Shown one piece after another: positions 41,366-50,197 of a stretch of 64,000 nt of DNA. The first letter of the stretch is position 1; each line of letters begins with the position of its first letter. This DNA is from Candidatus Pantoea formicae (GTDB taxonomy: Bacteria; Pseudomonadota; Gammaproteobacteria; Enterobacterales; Enterobacteriaceae). The position numbers and the translations under genes were made by a program. The stretch spans positions 496,001 to 560,000 of the forward strand of contig NZ_VWXD01000004.1 in assembly GCF_011752625.1 (NCBI RefSeq), given 5' to 3'. The notes below the pieces were generated by a model. The model was not told the DNA's origin and did no database searches. It saw nothing but the letters and a program-made list of their open reading frames with translations.

Positions 41366-41965
41366 ATGGAAAACAGTTCATACGATCCTTATGTTACTGA
41401 GCGCATCCGTCGCTTCGACGGTACACTGATTGGTGGGTGTTATTTAGCACCCTTTATGTATTTAAAGCAGGAAAGTACAACATTACTTAACGGAAGCAAC
41501 ATAGTTTCCAACCACAATCAGTTGTCTGATGCGCTTGAATTAATAATCATCCCTTTAATGGGAAATAGTCTTGCGCACTTCTTACAGGCACCAGAAAATT
41601 ATTCCAGCCTGCAAATGAAGAATGTGCGTATTGGCATCAACTATGCCAGTTTAGTTATGTATGCCACAGCCTTACGTAAAGCCGCTCAGCATTTCTCTTT
41701 CTGGATTTATGATTTGGCACCACCGGGCACCTGCTGGGAGAATATCGCTTCATTTCCCTTTAGTGGAATTGTTCTAACCGATGAATTCTTCAACGATAAT
41801 TATCTCAAGTTCAGCTTTCCTTTTCTGCTTGGCTCCTGCCGGGAAAGAGAAGCAGAGGTGATATTACGCACGCAGCAGTTGTCCCTGCCGATGGCAAAAT
41901 ATGAAGATTTGCAAATCTCTGGCTGGCAAGAGCAACGAACCAGTACTACACTTTTTGAAGTGTAA
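41366..41965 (+). CDS. Uncharacterised protein, possible degenerate EAL-domain protein
   Basis: The 199-residue protein is not firmly recognised. Its layout vaguely follows an EAL phosphodiesterase: RIGINYASLVMY could match the SINLS strand, and FWIYDLAPPGTCWENIASFPFSGIVLTDEFF could match the DDFGTG loop and the IKID strand. The EAL and DDFG catalytic residues are missing, so if related it would be inactive, like YdiV, which binds partner proteins. There is no signal peptide or membrane segment. The gene and its flanks are AT-rich. The ATG has a weak AGAGATAA site. It stands alone before gcd. Another origin is quite possible. Confidence 0.5.
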   Translation: MENSSYDPYVTERIRRFDGTLIGGCYLAPFMYLKQESTTLLNGSNIVSNHNQLSDALELIIIPLMGNSLAHFLQAPENYSSLQMKNVRIGINYASLVMYATALRKAAQHFSFWIYDLAPPGTCWENIASFPFSGIVLTDEFFNDNYLKFSFPFLLGSCREREAEVILRTQQLSLPMAKYEDLQISGWQEQRTSTTLFEV

Positions 41966-41985
41966 ACGGTTACACAAAATTTTGT
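41947..41985. promoter_or_regulatory. Two small palindromes downstream, before gcd
   Basis: TACACTT-TTTG-AAGTGTA (41947-41964) ends at the stop codon of the preceding gene and ACAAAATTTTGT (41974-41985) follows. The first may terminate transcription; the second is a possible operator for gcd, which starts 262 bp downstream. Confidence 0.3.
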
Positions 41986-42247
41986 CTCTCGGCGTTATGG
42001 CCCGATTTCTTTAGGGGTAACGCCTCAACCTCCTCATAAAATATTGCACTACTACCATTCCACAAGTGCAAAGCACTAAAAAAATCAAACCCGTTAACGT
42101 TTTTAAGATAAAATTTAACGCAAAGGGATCATCTGGCGTCATGGAAGCGCGCCGTTAGAACATTTTATGTCACTTCGTACTCTATGTCGGGAAGCAACCT
42201 AATGTGTTGTTTCCTTTCTGTTTATGGCAAAGAAAGAGGTTAATATT

Positions 42248-44638
42248 ATGGGGAAATCTTCCTCATCTTTTGGCGTGATTCGCTTTTTGACAGTGCTGTT
42301 CGCACTGCTCACAGGCGCATTTATGCTGGTTGGCGGCATTTGGTTAGCCGCCATTGGAGGTTCCTGGTACTACGTTATTGGCGGTGTGATCATGTTGATC
42401 ACCGCTGTTCTGCTGTGGCGCCGTAGCGGCTCAGCGATCATGCTATATGCCTTGCTGCTGTTGGCAACGCTGGTGTGGGGCGTATGGGAAGTTGGTTTCG
42501 ACTTCTGGGCGCTGGCACCACGTACCGATGTGCTGGTGATCTTCGGCATCTGGCTGATTCTGCCGTTTGTCTATCGTGGCCTGAACCATGCTGGTAAAGG
42601 TGCGTTAGGTCTGATGGCGGTGGCGCTGATTGCCAGCGTATTGGTGCTGGCGTGGGCCGTATTCCACGATCCGCAGGAGCTGAACGGTGAAATCCCAGCA
42701 GCAGCGGATAACGCACCGCAAGCGCAGCCATTGAGCAACATCAAAGATGCTGACTGGCCTGCTTACGCACGCGATCAGCAAGGCACTCGCTTCTCACCTC
42801 TGAAGCAAATCAACAGCGGCAATGTGAAAGATTTGCAGGTGGCTTGGCAGTTCCAGACCGGCGATTTGAAAACCCCGAACGATCCAGGTGAAATCACCGA
42901 CGAAGTGACGCCGATTAAAATCCGCGACACCTTGTACCTGTGCTCGCCGCACCAGATTCTGTTTGCGCTGGATGCAAAAACCGGCAAGCAGAAGTGGAAA
43001 TTTGATCCGGGCTTAAAACCGAACCCAACCTTCCAGCATGTGACCTGTCGTGGTGTTTCTTATCATGAAATGCCAGCTGCGGCGGATGCGTCTAACACCC
43101 AGCCTGCGCTGTGTTCACGTCGCATTTATCTGCCAGTGAACGACGGTCGTCTGTTCGCGCTGGATGCGGAAACCGGTGAACGTTGTGCCGCCTTCGGTAA
43201 CAACGGTGAGCTGGATCTGCAGCACAAACAGCCGGTGCTGACCCCAGGTCAGTATGAGCCGACTTCACCACCGATCATCACGGACACCACTATCGTGATT
43301 GCCGGTGCGGTCACCGATAACTACTCTACCCGTGAACCATCTGGTGCTATTCGTGGCTTTGATGTGAACACCGGTAAACTGCTGTGGGTGTTTGATCCGG
43401 GCGCGAAAGATCCTAACGCGATTCCAGATGATGAACACAGCTTCACCATGAACTCGCCTAACTCCTGGGCACCGGCGGTCTACGATCCGAAACTGGATAT
43501 TGTTTACCTGCCGATGGGTGTCACCACACCAGACATCTGGGGCGGTAACCGTACGCCAGATCAGGAACGTTATGCGAGCAGCGTACTGGCACTGAACGCC
43601 ACCACCGGTAAGCTGGTGTGGTCTTATCAGACCGTGCATCACGATCTGTGGGATATGGACCTGCCGTCACAACCGACGCTGGCCGATATCACCGACAAAG
43701 ATGGCAACACCGTTCCGGTGATCTACGCCCCGGCGAAAACCGGTAACATCTTTGTTCTGGATCGTCGTACCGGTAAGCCGGTTGTCCCCGCACCGGAAAC
43801 CCCAGTGCCACAGGGCGCCGCGAAAGGTGATCACGTTTCTCCGACTCAACCGTACTCCGAACTGACCTTCCGTCCGAAGAACAATCTGACGGACAAGGAC
43901 ATGTGGGGCGCGACCATGTTCGACCAACTGGTGTGCCGCGTGATCTTCAAGCGTCTGCGCTACGAAGGTCCGTTCACGCCGCCGTCTGAGCAGGGTACGC
44001 TGGTGTTCCCAGGTAACCTCGGTATGTTCGAGTGGGGCGGTATCGCGGTAGATCCACATCGTCAGATTGCGATTGCTAACCCAATGGCGCTGCCGTTTGT
44101 CTCTAAACTGGTGCCACGCGGTCCGGGTAACCCGATCGAGCCACCGGCCGATGACAAAGGCGGTTCAGGTACCGAAACCGGTATCCAGCCGCAGTACGGT
44201 GTTCCGTACGGCGTGGAGCTGAATCCGTTCCTGTCTCCATTGGGTCTGCCGTGTAAACAGCCAGCATGGGGCTATGTCTCTGCTGTTGACCTGAAAACCA
44301 ACGAAACCGTGTGGAAAAAACGTATTGGTACTGTTCGCGACAGCGCACCGGTGCCAGTGCCGTTCAAGATGGGGATGCCAATGTTAGGCGGCCCAATCAC
44401 GACCGCCGGTAACGTGTTCTTCATTGGTGCGACTGCCGATAACTATCTGCGCGCGTTCGACACCAACACTGGGGAAATGCTGTGGCAGGCTCGTCTGCCT
44501 GCAGGTGGCCAGGCGACACCGATGACCTATGAAGTGGATGGCAAGCAGTACGTTGTCATCGCAGCAGGTGGCCACGGTTCGTTTGGAACTAAGCTGGGCG
44601 ATTACGTCATTGCCTATGCACTGCCAGATGCGAAGTAA
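42248..44638 (+). CDS. gcd: Membrane-bound PQQ-dependent glucose dehydrogenase
   Basis: The 796-residue protein equals the E. coli Gcd length when started at ATG 42248, which follows AAAGAGGT at seven bases; the ATG at 42224 is unlikely. About five membrane helices (roughly residues 1-140) anchor it in the inner membrane and carry ubiquinone. A periplasmic PQQ propeller follows, with DWPAYARDQQGTRFSPLKQI, HVTCRGVSY, NSPNSWAPAVYDPKLDIVYLPMG, the catalytic Asp region VHHDLWDMDLPSQPTL and the WGYVSAVDL tryptophan-docking repeats. It oxidises glucose to gluconolactone in the periplasm and feeds electrons to ubiquinone. The product can be oxidised further by the gluconate 2-dehydrogenase at 60581-64000. 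A strong terminator follows. Confidence 0.97.
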   Translation: MGKSSSSFGVIRFLTVLFALLTGAFMLVGGIWLAAIGGSWYYVIGGVIMLITAVLLWRRSGSAIMLYALLLLATLVWGVWEVGFDFWALAPRTDVLVIFGIWLILPFVYRGLNHAGKGALGLMAVALIASVLVLAWAVFHDPQELNGEIPAAADNAPQAQPLSNIKDADWPAYARDQQGTRFSPLKQINSGNVKDLQVAWQFQTGDLKTPNDPGEITDEVTPIKIRDTLYLCSPHQILFALDAKTGKQKWKFDPGLKPNPTFQHVTCRGVSYHEMPAAADASNTQPALCSRRIYLPVNDGRLFALDAETGERCAAFGNNGELDLQHKQPVLTPGQYEPTSPPIITDTTIVIAGAVTDNYSTREPSGAIRGFDVNTGKLLWVFDPGAKDPNAIPDDEHSFTMNSPNSWAPAVYDPKLDIVYLPMGVTTPDIWGGNRTPDQERYASSVLALNATTGKLVWSYQTVHHDLWDMDLPSQPTLADITDKDGNTVPVIYAPAKTGNIFVLDRRTGKPVVPAPETPVPQGAAKGDHVSPTQPYSELTFRPKNNLTDKDMWGATMFDQLVCRVIFKRLRYEGPFTPPSEQGTLVFPGNLGMFEWGGIAVDPHRQIAIANPMALPFVSKLVPRGPGNPIEPPADDKGGSGTETGIQPQYGVPYGVELNPFLSPLGLPCKQPAWGYVSAVDLKTNETVWKKRIGTVRDSAPVPVPFKMGMPMLGGPITTAGNVFFIGATADNYLRAFDTNTGEMLWQARLPAGGQATPMTYEVDGKQYVVIAAGGHGSFGTKLGDYVIAYALPDAK

Positions 44639-44655
44639 GCCTCTGGTTTGATGTG

Positions 44656-44683
44656 AAAAGGCGGGCTGCGAAGCCCGCCTTTT
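44656..44683 (+). terminator. Terminator after gcd
   Basis: AAAAGGCGGGC and GCCCGCCTTTT form an 11-bp stem with a 6-base loop and a downstream T-run. Confidence 0.95.
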
Positions 44684-44767
44684 TTATTTCACTAAGGTAT
44701 GCCTATCAGGATGCGGCACGATGTATCCCGCGTGCCTCACGCAAGGGGAGCGCAATAAGTCACACAG

Positions 44768-45979
44768 CTAGCGCTGATTCAGTACCCGCGCATTCAGCAA
44801 GGCGCACAGCGCCATAATCACACAGGTTGCGAGGAACACCGGTTGCATACCAAATGCACCACCAACAAACCCACCAAACAGCGGCCCCGACACTTGGCCA
44901 ACATACTGTGCAGAAGTTGAATAACCCAGCATCTTACCCACTTGTCCTTGCGGCACGTTGTGGCGAATCAGTGCCGTCACGCACGGCATCAAACCACCTA
45001 ACGCCATTCCCATCAAGAAACGCAACACCACTAACTGCCAGGCTTCGGTGACAAAGGCTTGTGGAATCAACAGCAGTGCGCAGGCGGCTAAACCATAAAT
45101 CAACACCCGTCCATGCCCTACCCGATCGGCCAAACGTCCTAAACGCGGCGCAGAGAGGATGCTGCCTAGTGCGGCGGCGGCCATAACAATACCTGCCGTC
45201 ACGGTGATTGCATGTTCGCCTTGCACAAACTGGCCGATGTACAGCGTGATAATCGGTTCAATCGACATATTGGAAAAAATCAGCAACATACCCGACAGCC
45301 ACATTAATCTCACCACAGGCAAATTCACCGATTTCTCTGGCTCAACGCTGTTTTGTGCCGCCTTGTTACCGCGCTGACGCGGGACTTCTTTTAATAAAAA
45401 AGTAGTGGCAAGGAAAGCGAGGAAAATCACCGCCCCGGTGAGCCAGAAGGTATGACGGATGCCTATCAAGGGTGGCAGTACGCCTCCCAACAAGGGCCCT
45501 ACCACGTTGCCGGCCATAATCCCAGATGACAACACGCCCAACGCCCAGCCCGTTTGCTCTTTCGGCGTTTGCGCGGCGACTAAAATGGTCGAGCCTGAAG
45601 CATAACCACCCAGCAATCCCGCCAACAAACGTAATGCCACCAGTTGCCAAGGTGCCGTTGCCATACCAATCAGCGACATGGCGATTGCCATCCCGAGGCT
45701 GGCACGAATCAACATCAGTTTGCGCCCATAGCGATCCGCCAGTTTGCCCCACAGCGGCGCGGTTAACGCAGCGCTGAGGAAAGTGGCGCCATACGCAGCA
45801 CCCGACCAGCGCGCAATCGCGGCAGGCTCCTGCACGCCAAGTTGCTGCACGTAGATCGGCAGAAACGGCAGCAGCAACGTCATGGCCACAATGGTGCTGA
45901 ATGAACCCAGCACGCAGACGAACAAATTGCGCTTCCAGTGTTGCTGCTCAGGCGCTAACACGGTTGAAGAGTGCGACAT
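44768..45979 (-). CDS. MFS multidrug efflux transporter (MdtG-like)
   Basis: The 403-residue protein has twelve predicted membrane segments. WKRNLFVCVLGSF at the N terminus, the loop GKLADRYGRKLMLIRASLGMAIAM, GLLGGYASGSTILVAAQTPKEQTGWALGVLSSG and LSAPRLGRLADRVG all follow the MdtG (YceE) pattern, a proton-driven drug exporter. Identity to MdtG looks only moderate, so it may be a paralogue with a different substrate. It is preceded in the same direction by a LysR gene, 111 bp upstream, which may control it. Confidence 0.85.
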   Translation of the reverse strand: MSHSSTVLAPEQQHWKRNLFVCVLGSFSTIVAMTLLLPFLPIYVQQLGVQEPAAIARWSGAAYGATFLSAALTAPLWGKLADRYGRKLMLIRASLGMAIAMSLIGMATAPWQLVALRLLAGLLGGYASGSTILVAAQTPKEQTGWALGVLSSGIMAGNVVGPLLGGVLPPLIGIRHTFWLTGAVIFLAFLATTFLLKEVPRQRGNKAAQNSVEPEKSVNLPVVRLMWLSGMLLIFSNMSIEPIITLYIGQFVQGEHAITVTAGIVMAAAALGSILSAPRLGRLADRVGHGRVLIYGLAACALLLIPQAFVTEAWQLVVLRFLMGMALGGLMPCVTALIRHNVPQGQVGKMLGYSTSAQYVGQVSGPLFGGFVGGAFGMQPVFLATCVIMALCALLNARVLNQR

Positions 45980-46090
45980 AGTGAATTCCCTGTTTTTGCT
46001 TTTTTAGCAGGCTAACAGCGGTCAACCACAGAAAACAGAGTAAGCAGGATATTTGTCCACTGGCGCAACATTGTTGCCAGATAACAACAA

Positions 46091-46981
46091 TTAGCCATCG
46101 CTCAACGCGTTGATTAACGCATCGCACAGCAAGGTGACGGGTGACGACGGCTGCGGCTGCTCTTTAAGTAACAGATAGCTGTGCAAACGATCCATCTGCC
46201 ATTCCGGTAACACCTGCTGTATTTCGCCGCGTCCCAGCGCCTCTCGCGTCATATAAGCCGGCAGATAGGCAATGCCGGTGCCCGCCAGTGCTGCATTTAG
46301 CAGCGCCATGCTGTTATTGGCGCGAAAACGACTATGCACATCCAGCGCCAGCCGTTGTTTATCGCGACGGAACGGCAGCGCGGCAGTGTGTGCCGGTCCG
46401 TGAAACAGCAGCAGGTCATGGCGGGTCAAGCGTTCAGGGTGATCGATGGCTGGATGGGCCGCCAGATAATCTGGCGTGGCATACAAACCCCACTCAATAG
46501 TGCTCAGCTCACGGTAGCTGGCGACTTCCGGCACCCGTGAGCGAATCACAATCGCCACATCTGCGCTGGGCTGCGGATCGTCACTGGTGGTTAATTCAAG
46601 GTCGACATTGATGTGAATATGGCGACGGATAAATTCATTCAGAGTGGGAACGACGCACTGACAGCCGAAGGTGATGGGCGCCTGCAAGCGCACATTTCCG
46701 GCGGGCAGTTGATGAACTTGCTGCACAAAGGCATCAGCGCGATGCATCTCTTCCAGCATGCGAGTACAGAACGGATAATAAGCCTGTCCCAGCTCGGTCA
46801 ATGCGACCTTGCGCGTGGTGCGCTGAAGCAGTTTGATACCCAGCCGCACTTCCAGCCGAGCAATTTCGCGGCTGACATGTGACTTAGAGACGCCTAAGGT
46901 CCGCGCGGCTTCGCTGAAACTTTGCCGCTCAACAACGCGTGCAAACAGCATCATGGCGGTGAGATTATCGCTGTTATCCAT
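46091..46981 (-). CDS. LysR-family transcriptional regulator
   Basis: The 296-residue protein begins MDNSDNLTAMMLFARVVERQSFSEAARTLGVSKSHVSREIARLEVRLG, the CrgA/YafC-type winged helix, and has a co-inducer domain with RLQAPITFGCQCVVPTLNEF and an Arg-Ser-Arg region at IVIRSRVPE. No metabolic ligand can be assigned. ATG 46981 follows AGAGAAC; the frame extends upstream but without a good site. It is in the same direction as the MFS exporter at 44768 and probably controls it. A family B repeat lies upstream at 47069-47124. Confidence 0.88.
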   Translation of the reverse strand: MDNSDNLTAMMLFARVVERQSFSEAARTLGVSKSHVSREIARLEVRLGIKLLQRTTRKVALTELGQAYYPFCTRMLEEMHRADAFVQQVHQLPAGNVRLQAPITFGCQCVVPTLNEFIRRHIHINVDLELTTSDDPQPSADVAIVIRSRVPEVASYRELSTIEWGLYATPDYLAAHPAIDHPERLTRHDLLLFHGPAHTAALPFRRDKQRLALDVHSRFRANNSMALLNAALAGTGIAYLPAYMTREALGRGEIQQVLPEWQMDRLHSYLLLKEQPQPSSPVTLLCDALINALSDG

Positions 46982-47068
46982 GTTCTCTGATGGGGTAACA
47001 AAGTGAGAACAGCAGCTTAAAAGTAAAAGCAGCAATAAGCACCGAATTTAATCAGCGCACATTGCGGA

Positions 47069-47124
47069 GCGGCGTAATTTATCGCGCATTCGTTCGCGAT
47101 TCACTGCGCAATACATTGCGCCGC
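47069..47124. repeat. Long palindromic repeat, family B copy 3
   Basis: Arms GCGGCG...ATTTATCGCGCA and TGCGCAATACATTGCGCCGC form a 56-bp imperfect palindrome between the LysR and AraC genes. It resembles copies 1 and 2 but with a shorter loop. Confidence 0.65.
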
Positions 47125-47160
47125 TTCATCCCCTGCGTGGGTCAATCTCTGCGTTATCAA

Positions 47161-47529
47161 TCAACTGGCCACCGCCAGTGGGAACAGCAGGCGTTCCTGT
47201 TCAACACGACGTTGGCGGCGCAACTGGCCCGGCGTGACGCTGAAGTAGTTCTTGAAGGTGCGGGTGTAAGCCTGCTGAGTATCAAACCCGTAGCTCATTG
47301 CCACCTGCAGGATAGCTTCGTCACTGTTGATCAGCGTGAGCGCTGACTCAGTCAAACGGCGCTGGCGGATGTACTCTGCCAGAGAAAACCCCGTATGCTG
47401 ACGGAACAGACGTTGCAAATGCCAGCGGGAGTATCCCGAGCGGCGTGCTACCTCATCCAGGTGCAGATCGTGCCCTAAGTTGTCTTCTATCCAGTCCAGC
47501 AAACTACGGATAAATTCGCGCTGATTCAT
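47161..47529 (-). CDS. Small AraC/XylS-family regulator (RamA/MarA/SoxS type)
   Basis: The 122-residue protein is a bare double helix-turn-helix: LLDWIEDNLGHDLHLDEVARRSGYSRWHLQRLFRQHTG for the first and ESALTLINSDEAILQVAMSYGFDTQQAYTRTFKNYFSVTPGQLRRQ for the second. It has no effector domain, so it is controlled by its own abundance like MarA, SoxS and RamA, which activate efflux and stress genes. ATG 47529 follows GGAGGTTCTC. It is divergent from a QseB-like response regulator. Which regulon it serves cannot be said; it most resembles RamA and Rob. Confidence 0.9.
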   Translation of the reverse strand: MNQREFIRSLLDWIEDNLGHDLHLDEVARRSGYSRWHLQRLFRQHTGFSLAEYIRQRRLTESALTLINSDEAILQVAMSYGFDTQQAYTRTFKNYFSVTPGQLRRQRRVEQERLLFPLAVAS

Positions 47530-47592
47530 GAGAACCTCCTGCTTCGACAAAGTGTCCAGTGCAGTCACTGTAGCGCGTTAAATTTATCCCTT

Positions 47593-47625
47593 AATTAGCA
47601 GAAAATTAGCGCAGAATTAGCAAAG
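47593..47625 (+). promoter_or_regulatory. Triple direct repeat, putative response-regulator box
   Basis: AATTAGC occurs at 47593, 47604 and 47615, exactly 11 bp apart, one helical turn each. This is the usual layout of sites for OmpR/PhoB-family regulators. A candidate promoter with TTGTGC (47642) and TACACT (47664), 16 bases apart, lies downstream, so the box would sit just upstream of the -35 element. Confidence 0.6.
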
Positions 47626-47694
47626 GGAAAAAGGGGTGTAATTGTGCGCTAAGAATTGATCGCTACACTGCGTCCATTAGCTTGGGAGAACACT

Positions 47695-48354
47695 ATGCGT
47701 GTGCTGCTGGTAGAAGATGATGAAATGATTGGCGCCAACTTGCAGCAGGCACTGGAAGCGGCTGGCTGGTCAGTGGACTGGGTACGTGATGGCGTGTTTG
47801 CCACCAACGCCTGGGCCGAAGGCGGCTATACCTGTGTGCTGCTCGATCTCGGGTTGCCGCGTGAAGACGGCATTCATGTTCTTAAACGTGCGCGTACGCG
47901 TGGCGATATGACCCCGGTATTGGTGCTCACCGCGCGCGACACTGTTCAGCAACGCATTCAAGGCCTCGACAGCGGTGCCGATGACTATTTGCTTAAACCC
48001 TTTGATCTGCAAGAGGTACTGGCGCGCATGCGTGCAATCACCCGACGTCGCCATGGTGCGGCAGATTCCCTGTTAGGCAGTGGCGATGTGCAGCTGGATA
48101 TGATGACGCGTGAAGTGCTGTACAAAGGCCAGCGTGAGCAGCTCACTGCTCGCGAATATGCCCTGCTGTATGCGCTGCTTGAACGCCCTGGCGCGATCCT
48201 TTCGCGTGAACAATTAGAAAACCGCATTTACGGCTGGGGTGAAGAAGTCACCAGTAATGCCGTCGATGTGCTGATCCACGGTATGCGCCGCAAGCTTGAT
48301 AACGAAGTGATTCGTAATGTGCGTGGTCTGGGCTGGCGGGTACCGGCAATATGA
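47695..48354 (+). CDS. OmpR/PhoB-family response regulator (QseB/PmrA-like)
   Basis: The 219-residue protein has a receiver domain with acidic pocket VEDDE, the phospho-acceptor Asp of LLDLGLPREDG, the Thr of LTARD and the Lys of LLKPF, then a winged helix with LTAREYALLYALLERPGAILSREQLENRIYGWGEEVTSNAVDVLIHGMRRKL. The GEEVTSNAVDV block is that of QseB, PmrA and TctD relatives. ATG 47695 follows GGGAGAACA. It overlaps the kinase gene by four bases. Three AATTAGC repeats upstream suggest autoregulation. The signal is unknown; QseBC-type quorum/iron or PmrAB-type metal sensing are both possible. Confidence 0.92.
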   Translation: MRVLLVEDDEMIGANLQQALEAAGWSVDWVRDGVFATNAWAEGGYTCVLLDLGLPREDGIHVLKRARTRGDMTPVLVLTARDTVQQRIQGLDSGADDYLLKPFDLQEVLARMRAITRRRHGAADSLLGSGDVQLDMMTREVLYKGQREQLTAREYALLYALLERPGAILSREQLENRIYGWGEEVTSNAVDVLIHGMRRKLDNEVIRNVRGLGWRVPAI

Positions 48355-49709
48355 AACCCTTCACCTTTATGCGTTCATTGCGTAATAAACTGCTCGTCAC
48401 CTTGGTGTTGCTGCATCTGGCGATGATTGGCGGCGTCACTTGGTATTTCTACCACTGCTACGGCGACATGATGGGCACCATGAAGGACGACCAGCTCGCC
48501 AAGATTGCTGATGCCTGGTCTTCCAGTCAGCGCATGCCCGCGTTGATGCCGATGGTGATGCAGCAAGAAAAACTGAAAAGCACCTATATCGTTCAGCTGT
48601 GGGACACCAATAATCAATTGCGTGCCAGCTCCTGGCCGGCATTGCGCGCGCCGCTGCAGGCGAAAAAAGGCTGGTCCGATCTGAAAGTGGGCGACTGCGG
48701 TGATGACTGCGAATGGCGTGTTTACACCCGGCCAGGCGAGCTGGGTAGTGAGATCGGCAATATTCAGGTGTTACACAACATCGGCTACATGAAGAGTCTG
48801 ATGGTGAAGCGGGTGCTATCCGCCATCATCCCGCTGATGCTGATGATGCCGCTCTCGCTGATGGTGATCTGGCTCGTGGTGCGCGCCATCACGCGGGATT
48901 TGCGCGTGGCGTCACGTCAGATTGCCGCGCAGGAAACACTGCATCCTCACTCGGTTTCCCCAGACGGCTTACCGGATGAAGTTTTGCCGCTGGTCGCGGC
49001 TTATAACGCCTTGTTAGATAAGCTGCGTGCGGCCTGGTCATCACAGCGCCAGTTCCTGGAAGATGCAGCGCATGAGCTACGTACGCCCGTCACCGCCGTT
49101 ACGCTGCAACTTGAGAACCTGCGTCAGCATATTCAACCCGGTGAAGCCAGTCGCCAGTTTGATCAGCTAGAAGCGGGTGTCACCCGTACGCGCCATCTGG
49201 TTACACAGCTACTGAATATCTCACGTCAGGAAGATCAGTCCGTCGTGGCCACTGTGGAAGCGATTGAACTCGATGACTTGCTCAAAGAGAGTATCGAGCA
49301 GCTGATGGTGGTTGCTGATAAACGCGGTATTGATATCGGCTTCAACGGCACGACCCATTATCGTTTGCATGCCAGTCGCTCAGACTTGCGTAGCCTGTTC
49401 GATAATCTGATTGGTAATGCCATGCTGCATACCCCCGAGGGGAGCCTGGTGGATGTGTTACTACACCGCGTGGGGAATCACACCGTGGTGGATATCGTCG
49501 ATAACGGACCGGGCATGCCGGAGTCCTTTATTGAACGCGCATTTGATCGCTTCACACGTTCGCCAGGGGTTCAGGCTCAGGGCAGCGGGTTAGGGCTGTC
49601 GATTGTACGCAGTGTGGCGCAGAAGCATCAAATGCAGGTTTCGTTGTCGAATTGCCATAACCCGCAAGGCGAGATCTCTGGCTTACAGGTACGTGTCACC
49701 TTGCCATGA
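48351..49709 (+). CDS. Sensor histidine kinase (QseC/PmrB-like)
   Basis: The 452-residue protein has a first membrane helix near 15-35, a periplasmic sensor of about 115 residues with CGDDCEWRVY, a second helix near 165-185, a HAMP-like linker, the H box EDAAHELRTPVTAV, N box DNLIGNAMLHTPEG, G1 VDNGPGMP and G2 GSGLGLSIV. It phosphorylates the response regulator encoded just upstream. The two cysteines in the sensor could form a disulfide. No clear acidic metal-binding ExxE as in PmrB is obvious, so the QseC group is favoured, weakly. A hairpin follows at 49719-49748. Confidence 0.92.
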   Translation: MKPFTFMRSLRNKLLVTLVLLHLAMIGGVTWYFYHCYGDMMGTMKDDQLAKIADAWSSSQRMPALMPMVMQQEKLKSTYIVQLWDTNNQLRASSWPALRAPLQAKKGWSDLKVGDCGDDCEWRVYTRPGELGSEIGNIQVLHNIGYMKSLMVKRVLSAIIPLMLMMPLSLMVIWLVVRAITRDLRVASRQIAAQETLHPHSVSPDGLPDEVLPLVAAYNALLDKLRAAWSSQRQFLEDAAHELRTPVTAVTLQLENLRQHIQPGEASRQFDQLEAGVTRTRHLVTQLLNISRQEDQSVVATVEAIELDDLLKESIEQLMVVADKRGIDIGFNGTTHYRLHASRSDLRSLFDNLIGNAMLHTPEGSLVDVLLHRVGNHTVVDIVDNGPGMPESFIERAFDRFTRSPGVQAQGSGLGLSIVRSVAQKHQMQVSLSNCHNPQGEISGLQVRVTLP

Positions 49710-49718
49710 TCAACCTGT

Positions 49719-49748
49719 CGCTACCGTCTTGAGCATCAAGCGGTAGCG
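49719..49748 (+). terminator. Hairpin after kinase gene
   Basis: CGCTACCG and CGGTAGCG plus an inner CTTGA/TCAAG stem around a three-base loop give a long hairpin. It lacks a good U-run. Confidence 0.55.
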
Positions 49749-49939
49749 GCGCGGCGTATCTCGCGTTATTCCACATATCCGCTTCCGCATACGCGCGATT
49801 ATTCGCAGATTTCACCTTCATCTTTTTCCAAATGCACGATGAATCGCAGATCTTTCCTGGCATCAAATGCCAAAAGCGCACGATGCATCGTGGTGCAACC
49901 TCTTTTTCCCATCTGACATCTTTGCGACTGTACGCGACA

Positions 49940-49955
49940 ACGTAAACGGTTGCGG
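49940..49955. promoter_or_regulatory. PurR/CytR-type operator-like site
   Basis: ACGTAAACGGTTGCGG matches the PurR consensus ACGCAAACGTTTGCGT at 13 of 16 positions and has the GTTGC element known for CytR. CytR control of tsx is established in E. coli. Confidence 0.4.
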
Positions 49956-49980
49956 GGTTCCGTTCGCATCACGACAATTA

Positions 49981-49996
49981 TGTGACATGTATCACA
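49981..49996. promoter_or_regulatory. CRP binding site of tsx
   Basis: TGTGACATGTATCACA matches the CRP core consensus TGTGA-N6-TCACA perfectly and is followed by TTTT. E. coli tsx is a known CRP target. Confidence 0.8.
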
Positions 49997-50197
49997 TTTT
50001 CAGTGAATCAAAATGCAACACATTTTGACAAACGTGATCAAAATCTATTTCCTATCGCTCTGTTACAGGCACATTACGCACACTTGAAAATTCGGCGATT
50101 TAGACCGGTTAAAACAACACACTGCCCATCCCCTGGGATCGATTTCACCCGATCGCGGCGCATTCGCGGCGATCACTAGCAAGTGGTTAATACAATA

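Larger units (their letters stand above)
49710..50197. other. 488-bp region between kinase gene and tsx
   Basis: No gene is seen. It holds a hairpin at 49719-49748 (CGCTACCG/CGGTAGCG plus CTTGA/TCAAG), a perfect 14-bp palindrome CACGATGCATCGTG at 49879-49892, a PurR/CytR-like site at 49940-49955 and a perfect CRP site at 49981-49996. The tsx promoter must lie between 49997 and 50180; no strong -10 is obvious. Confidence 0.6.
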
